This document shows, piece after piece, positions 57,973-64,000 of a stretch of DNA of 64,000 nucleotides. A program made the translations under genes and the position numbers. The DNA lies in NCBI RefSeq assembly GCF_000471905.2, contig NW_006500065.1:2473803-2537802 (forward strand), read 5' to 3'. The DNA comes from Amborella trichopoda. Lineage: Eukaryota > Streptophyta > Magnoliopsida > Amborellales > Amborellaceae. The notes under the pieces were generated by a model. That model did no database searches and was not told the DNA's origin. It worked only from the letters and a program-made list of their open reading frames with translations. Within the stretch, counting starts at the first letter, position 1. Each line of letters begins with the position of its first letter.

Positions 57973-59600
57973 GAGGGAATTCAATTAGGGTTTGAGTTTG
58001 TGGGTTCATGCTCTATTAGTGTGACTTGGCCTAAACTTGCTTTCCCGGTTGAGATTGAAGGTTGATCATTGATCCCGCGTTATCGGATGGTGGTGACGCG
58101 GTGTGTAATAAGTCCAATTGAAATAATTTTCGGTACTCTTTTTTTGTTTCTTGCTATATTTAATTATATTGGTTTTATATTCCCAATGCATAAGAATTGT
58201 GGATAATAATTATTGTAATAAGACTACTTATAAGTGATCTTTGCCAAAAGAAAAAAAATAAAAAACAAATAAAAAAAAATAAAAAAAAAATAGATGAAAA
58301 AAAATATATATATATTTTCCAACAATATTACATAAGTCTATCTTTCACCGGGAAGAAGAGAGGCGGGGTGCCGCATGCCGCCCATGGATTGTTTTTCTCT
58401 TTTCTCTTGAATCAAATTTCTTGGTCTTCCTCATGATTAAAGTGAAGGCATGCTAAAGGTTACAAGCCTTTTCGTATATGCAACCAATCATAGGAGCCAA
58501 TTAAGGAAACGTTGACACCTAACCAATTTGATTGGTTCATGGGCTGCCAAGGAGAGAGAAGACCCCTCCCATGTGCATTACGTGTGCATAAACTGGAGCA
58601 CATGTGAGTAGCAAAATTACCCGAACAGGATAATGAAATGAATCAATTCCATTTACGTACCATCATGTGCCACTTGTTGTAAGGGCTGACATGGCACCTT
58701 GGGAATGGACCCATTAGCTATTTGGGCCCCATGTGCATGGACCAGCCTTTAATTGGAATTTTCTTGAAATAATTAAGACAATTTTTATTTTTACTCTGGA
58801 AAATGTTAGAAAAATACTAAAATTATCCCAAAATCATCTTGAATAATTTCTCATAATTTGTAATTAATAAAAAATTAGGATCCTTGAAGAAATTTGTCTC
58901 GTTTATCTAAGCGCTCCACTTGCTAGTCCCAGATTCCTAGGTCAGTTTCTTGAGACTGGCCCAACAAGAACTAAGGCCCATAGTATGTGGTAGGGGCCAG
59001 TGCTTGGCTCATCAAAATCCGTCTGATGGCCGAGACCTAGAATAAATGTGGATTGTAAGTGTACCCCAAGGGCATGTACTCCTGTGGATATGGGGTACTC
59101 TCTCAAGCATATATGCATGTCTATGTTCAGTGGATCAACTGGGAAAGAGCAGGTTCCATTTGTGATTGTGCGTACATATTTTGTAAGAAAGTATGCGGTC
59201 AAGGATTTGGCTCATGCCCTCGGAGCCAGTCTTTCTCCTATAGAGCTATAATCAGAAATTCTCAATTATAGAAAGTACATTGATCCATATACAAACACTC
59301 TCGAATAAGTAACAAAAATTGCTCATGTCTTGGCTGAAATGACCTGACATGTTCTCATACTGATTCTGACTTGGGAGAACCCTTAACCACTCATTTTATT
59401 ACTCTATCTCATCCCTCATGATTTGTTGTGCCGCTGCAGACACCACTTTGGATCCCAGGTTGTACCAATTCTATGAGTCACAAGTTCTCACTCACTTCCA
59501 TTGCAATTGAGAACCATGGATAATATTGATGTCAAGGCCTTGAAAGGCCACAATCCCAACAAGCTCTCATGATCTCCTTAAGCCAAGGGGTTCACCTAGA
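57973..59600. other. Spacer, nothing recognised
   Basis: An A-rich run at 58245-58310 and a GC-rich 'GGGGTGCCGCATGCCGCCCA' at 58366 stand out. ORFs at 58942-59271 overlap on both strands without a motif. Confidence 0.4.
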
Positions 59601-61125
59601 AGAGAGTATAGGAACATTGCCTTCGGGTAGTTGGGCCTATATTGTAAAACTGGTACCGAGAATAGGTGGGCTTGGATATGTGGGTCTAGGTCCCCTTTTC
59701 TGGAAAACTTATTCCTTAACTCTAGCATTATGAATCTTATCGGTAAATCTTTGAGGTTTCGAAGGATTTTGGGGGCCTAGAAGTCGATGCATATTCTCTC
59801 TAAGGCCCCCTAAAGGGCCATCTTGTCTAACTTACCTATTGGTATGAATGTGACTTGGTTGGCTGGTGGATTGCCTTTCATATATTGGTTTATTTGAGCT
59901 CAGGGCATGTAACTCATTTTTAATGTCCGATGGGGTGGTAGGCTAGGTTGCCCCATGGGTTGGACTTGGAAACGAACCGAGCCAGCCGCATCGGTTATTG
60001 GCCGGTGAGGTCATTGAGTTGAATTAATCGACCGTCTCGTGTTTGGATGGCATAGCCCTGAATCGCTAACTGTTGATGAAAGCTTGCAAGACAGGTTGCT
60101 CACTAGATGGAATTTAGGTGTGACCCACTTGGGTACAGTGACGGTCCCCAATTGTCCCAACTCTAACGAGTTAAGTGTCCCTCACGACTTGATTGCTAGT
60201 TTGGGGGTTTTCAGAAAATTTGAGAAAGTTGTTTTGGTAGGTGTGTGCATAAGTTTAGAAAATTGCACTCACTGAAGTGGGTGCAAAAGTGGCAGGTATA
60301 CAGCAGATAAGGCAAGAAAATATTTTAGATGCCTAAAATATTGCAAGTGAATATTTTCACGCAAATGAAATTTATTAGGAAAATATTGTAGAAACCAATT
60401 ATTGCATGCAAACCCCAAGAATAATGGCAAATATGGCGAGTTTTGCACAAAAGTAGTAACTATGACAAGAAAGAAAGCAAGAGATATTTTTCCTACTCCA
60501 TTTTTCCTTATTTCCTATTATTAGTTTTTTTATTTTAGTATTTAACAAGAAACAAGAAAAAATAAGAAAATAGACTGAAAAAAAAGTGGGATATAGAGCC
60601 CACTAAGATTTCCTAGAATGTGTTGCTGATGACTTCTGGCCCACCAACGTTGTCCAAACAAGGCTCGGGTAGAGTCCAAGCCTCTATATGTCTTCTAGAG
60701 CAGCCTCGAGTTAAATCTCAGGATTGTTCCAAAGGGCATGGTAAAGGACCAAGCCTCACGAATGGAGATCTAGAAGCAAAACTCAAGGGCAGCCCAGAAG
60801 CACAAGCTTTTGGCTTGCCCTTGATACGAGATATTTGCGAAGGTAAAAGAATGTGTGTTAAGTAGTAAAGGAACTGAGAGATCAAAGAAAGAGCCTAAAA
60901 TAATGGTTTGAATCTCTAAAACAGAGGGGAAACGTGGTGCCAGAAGGCAATTCAGAGCCCCTTGATTAGCTTCAAGGCCACCAGGACACAGTGGTGCATG
61001 GTGCGATACTAATTATGCTTTAGTGCTGAGCTGCACACCTTTAGATGCAAATCTCCAGTGTCACGCTAGGGTTCGAAAGATTATTCTGACCTCAGACGAT
61101 TTTGACGTGCTTCTTGTGATATTTT
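59601..61125. other. Non-coding stretch, possibly LTR-element interior
   Basis: Lies downstream (on the - strand) of the primer-binding site at 61126-61146, so it may be the interior of a non-coding element like the one at 31394-35847. Forward ORFs at 60039-60275 and 60620-60865 have no motif. No gag or pol. Confidence 0.35.
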
Positions 61126-61146
61126 GGGCCCACAGTGGACGCCAAA
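61126..61146 (-). other. Primer-binding site
   Basis: On the - strand it reads TTTGGCGTCCACTGTGGGCC, one base or two from the LTR end. Same class as the site at 35061-35080. Confidence 0.8.
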
Positions 61147-61148
61147 CT

Positions 61149-61690
61149 ATTTCATCTTCACTTCGTGTTTAAACTAAGTTAATTCAAACTGATAGATAAT
61201 GGCTTACGTCAAATTCTAATTTATAAAAAAATCAATTCAAAAGAAGCTATTCTTCACAAAACATCAGCCAAGGCAAGCTTAGGTTTGCATAAAACCAAAA
61301 AGAAACTGTGAGAAATAGTAGAAAACAAGAAGACAAGACTATTACATCTCAAAATCAGATATCTTCGAGTGAAGATTTCTAGATCTAGTACTACAAACTT
61401 GTTAATAAAAGATGTAATAGAGAGGTGGGATCAATCAAATTCTGATTTAATGGCTGATCTACTCAAATATGTATAGACCTTCTCTTAAACCAAATCCTTA
61501 CACAAAATACTGAAATAAATGTAAATAAACTATCGTAGATCTAACAAAATAACTAAAATGAAATAAGAGGGTGAAAAGAAACTTACCTGACCAAGCCGGT
61601 TGGCCCGCAACACCCAAAGCTTTGAAGCCTCGCCTGTATCAAGACTGCGGCTAAGTTTACCTGGTGTGCCCTCCTTTTTCTCTTCAGAAT
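61149..61690 (-). mobile_element. Partial LTR in - orientation
   Basis: The 3' part of an LTR of the 31-36 kb family: on the - strand it ends just before the primer site. It shares with 62930-63274 (inverted) the blocks 'AAAAGATGTAATAGAGAGGT' and 'AAATGAAATAAGAGGGTGAA'. Its start is not found; the segment 61690-61972 may belong to the neighbouring element. Confidence 0.65.
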
Positions 61691-61972
61691 TGACACCAAA
61701 TCCATAAATTCAAAATTCTTGAAGTTAAGTAGCATGACCAAAAAATGCAAGTTGAGGTCCAGACTAACGTAAATCATCAGAATATCTCACGTCGAAGACC
61801 CTATGATGAAAAGGCCCTAGGAGGGTGAGCGGGGAGCACAATGTCTTGGACATAAAAGTTGGTGTGCCCTCTGACCACATAACATTAGGATGAAATAAAA
61901 AATGTCGGCAGTGTCTATTTCTTTGACACTCGCATGTCCTTCGAAGGACATGAAGTACCAAAAGGGAGCAAT

Positions 61973-63274
61973 TGTAGACACCCCATTTTGAATATGGAAA
62001 ATTTCTTTATTTTCTAACCTTACACAACCCTTAGGACTACACTATTCTAGAAAATCCCCGAACCATAGAACACAGTAGTTCATGGTCCCCATCCTGTAAT
62101 CTGTTATCTTAACAGGCTCACCTATTTTTGAAATATCAAGAAAAATAGAAAAACATCTCATTTTATCTTGAAAATTAGAAGATGATCATTCAAAAACGCG
62201 TGAATATCTGCAAAAATGGAAATTCTAGATTTTGGTGAGATTTGGATAGGGTGACACAGGGTGGTCACCCAACCTGTTGACTAGAAAATCCCCGAACCAT
62301 AGAACACAGTAGTTCATGGTCCCCATCCTGTAATCTGTTATCCTAACAGGCTCACCTATTTTTGAAATATCAAGAAAAATAGAAAAACATCTCATTTTAT
62401 CTTGAAAATTAGAAGATGATCATTCAAAAACGCATGAATATCTGCAAAAATGGAAATTCTAGATTTTGGTGAGATTTGGATAGGGTGACACAGGGTGGTC
62501 ACCTAACCTGTTGACCAGAATTGACTAATTTATGCTACCAATATGATTTCAATTAAAATTTACTGAATCCGGTCATATTTGGGCTGGACACACCTTGTGT
62601 CACTCAAGCCTGGTTCTGATTTGGGTGACACAGGCTGTGTCGCCCAGCCTTCTAACCACCAAAATGTGATTCGAGCTGGCAAAAAATTTGATTATCCGAA
62701 ATTATGCATGTCGCACATTTTTGGGTCTATAGAAACACATTTTCACGACCTTTCTGAGGTTGGGGAGAAAAACCCTAGATGCTAGATGAAATCCTAAACC
62801 TAAAACCCTATGATCGATAAGCCATACTTTGTGAAACCATCTTCAACATTCAACCCCCTAGGTCAGATCCATAACATTAATCCAACCAAGCCACTGCTTG
62901 GTCAATTCTAAAAAGAAAAAGGAGGGTACACGATGTAATCTCAACCACGGTCTTGATACAGGTGAGGGTTCAAAGCCTCAAGTGTACTAGGCCAACCGGC
63001 CCAGTCAGGTAAGTTTATTTTCACCCTCTTATTTCATTTTAGTTGTTTTGTTAGATCTTAGGATAGTTTCATAGCATTTATTTCAGTATTTTATGCAAGG
63101 CTCAATGCCAGCTCTGTCATTGGTCTTAGAGAAGGTCTATTCGTGCCTGAATAGATCAGCCCTTTGATCAGAATTCGATTGATCCTACCTCTCTATCACA
63201 TCTTTTAATAACAAGTTTGTAGTGTCAGATCTGGGGATCTTCACTCGAAGATCTCTGATTTTGAACTGTAAACA
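61973..63274 (+). mobile_element. 3' LTR in + orientation, about 1302 bp
   Basis: Starts TGTAGACACCCCATTTTGAA straight after a purine-rich tract (61960-61970, AAAAGGGAGCA) that serves as a polypurine tract. It ends GAACTGTAAACA with no primer-binding site following. Both facts point to a 3' LTR. It contains a nearly exact 234-bp tandem duplication. Its last 340 bp is the inverse of 61330-61680. Confidence 0.7.
62047..62514. repeat. 234-bp tandem duplication inside the LTR
   Basis: 62047-62280 and 62281-62514 differ at only three positions that I can see (for example 'AAACGCGTG' versus 'AAACGCATG'). It must be recent compared with the LTR itself. Confidence 0.9.
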
Positions 63275-63282
63275 AATACTTA

Positions 63283-63700
63283 TTTTAAATATTATTAGAA
63301 AACAAGAAGAATAAATGGCAATATCAAATAAAATAAGAGAAGAACAAGGAAAGTACCTCGAGCCCAAGCCCTCTGGCCTAACATCCGGAGTTGGGGGCTA
63401 GATCGGAAGAAGACAATTGTATCTTCTCTACTCAATCTTTGAGGTTGCTTATCCAGACATTTATTATGCATTTTGATGATGAGTTTTGCCTAAGAATTTT
63501 CCTCTAGGGGTAAGACTTAACCTGAAGAGGTTTATTTTTCTCTAAGGTTGACTAAGGTTTTAGAATGGTATCTGGAGATGAGATCCTAGATCTATGGTAT
63601 TTAGAGACCTAAGTTAATGGTTTTGATAGGTGAGGCACCAGGGGTTATGGTTTTCATGGTTTGTCCCAAAAATGATCGGACATGAGCCTTTTAGAGATAG
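63283..63700 (-). mobile_element. Further partial LTR of the same family, - orientation
   Basis: 'GAAAACAAGAAGAATAAATG' and 'AATAAGAGAAGAACAAGG' followed by 'AAAGTACCTCGAGCCCAAGC' resemble 61320-61620 in the same orientation. Similarity is patchy and the ends are unknown. Confidence 0.35.
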
Positions 63701-63757
63701 AATATCCCCCAAAATAGAAGGGCATTGTCCAGATTAAAGTAGGATTGTTTGTACCAG

Positions 63758-63948
63758 TGTTTTAAAAAACGCCGAGTCGAATCGGACTCGCCCGGTTCGA
63801 CTCGAAAATCGTAAAAAGGGGACCGGATCGCCTAAAAAATCGAAAATCGTCCGGTTCTAGAGAGAACAGGACAATTCTGTACAGTGAATCGCCGATTCAC
63901 TGTACGGAATCGGCAAGTCCGAACAGTGAATCGGCGAGTCCCGTACGT

Positions 63949-63983
<35 letters not shown>

Positions 63984-64000
63984 TTTAATTCCATGATAGC
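63758..64000. mobile_element. Left part of an inverted-repeat element, cut by the window end
   Basis: Begins 'TGTTTTAAAAAACGCCGAGT', similar to the ends of the element at 29569-30790. It is GC-rich with repeated 'TCGAATCGG/GAATCGGC' phrases. It contains a 27-bp palindrome (63879-63905) and a run of 31 T (63952-63982). The right end lies outside the window. Confidence 0.45.
63879..63905. other. 27-bp near-perfect palindrome
   Basis: GTACAGTGAATCG and CGATTCACTGTAC are exact complements around a single C. Parts of the same phrase recur at 63922-63933 ('ACAGTGAATCGG'). Confidence 0.9.

Overview
The window reads as intergenic, repeat-dense nuclear DNA of a flowering plant, probably one with a fairly large genome. 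The evidence is Ty3/gypsy gag and plant mobile domain (PMD) sequence, plant-type primer-binding sites, L1 and RTE LINE relics, Mutator-like and hAT-like MITEs, and one small gene of the plant-specific DVL/ROTUNDIFOLIA-like family. The species cannot be named from the sequence. Almost every open reading frame is a shadow of a repeat or a broken transposon gene.

Left third (1-18082): two related long-LTR gypsy copies meet head to head. The first has LTR segments in + orientation at 1-1510 and 9236-11690. They flank about 7.7 kb with no gag or pol, but with a broken PMD gene on the opposite strand (5318-1568), its own TATA box (6291-6300) and several ordered minisatellites. The second is in - orientation: a 3.7-kb LTR (18082-14389) with a 57-bp minisatellite inside, then a primer-binding site and a broken gag, cut off where it meets the first copy near 11690.

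Middle (18100-37100): small inverted-repeat elements sit in AT-rich spacer. They include a 601-bp MITE with a perfect 9-bp target duplication, a 1.2-kb fold-back element, members of a ~390-bp MITE family found three times in the window, a 5S rRNA-derived fragment and a nested copia-like LTR. The only convincing host gene is the DVL-like gene (27836-28045), with two G-boxes and a TATA-like box upstream. A complete but non-coding LTR element (31394-35847) has a 5-bp target duplication, a primer-binding site and a T-rich interior.

Right part (37100-64000): a nearly full-length but inactivated L1 LINE (37137-43693, 15-bp imperfect target duplication) carries a hAT-like MITE near its 3' end, and that MITE carries a tRNA-like insertion. 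Next come RTE and L1 fragments on the - strand, two LTR/primer-site remnants, a 2-kb higher-order minisatellite inside an inverted-repeat element, a second hAT-like MITE, a second copy of an LTR family seen at 25.4 kb, and a cluster of LTRs in both orientations (61149-63700) related to the 31-36 kb element. The window ends inside another inverted-repeat element with a 27-bp palindrome and a 31-T run.

No complete transposon protein gene, functional tRNA or rRNA gene, CRISPR array or bacterial-type feature is present. All alignments behind these calls were made by eye, so boundaries given as approximate could move by tens of bases.
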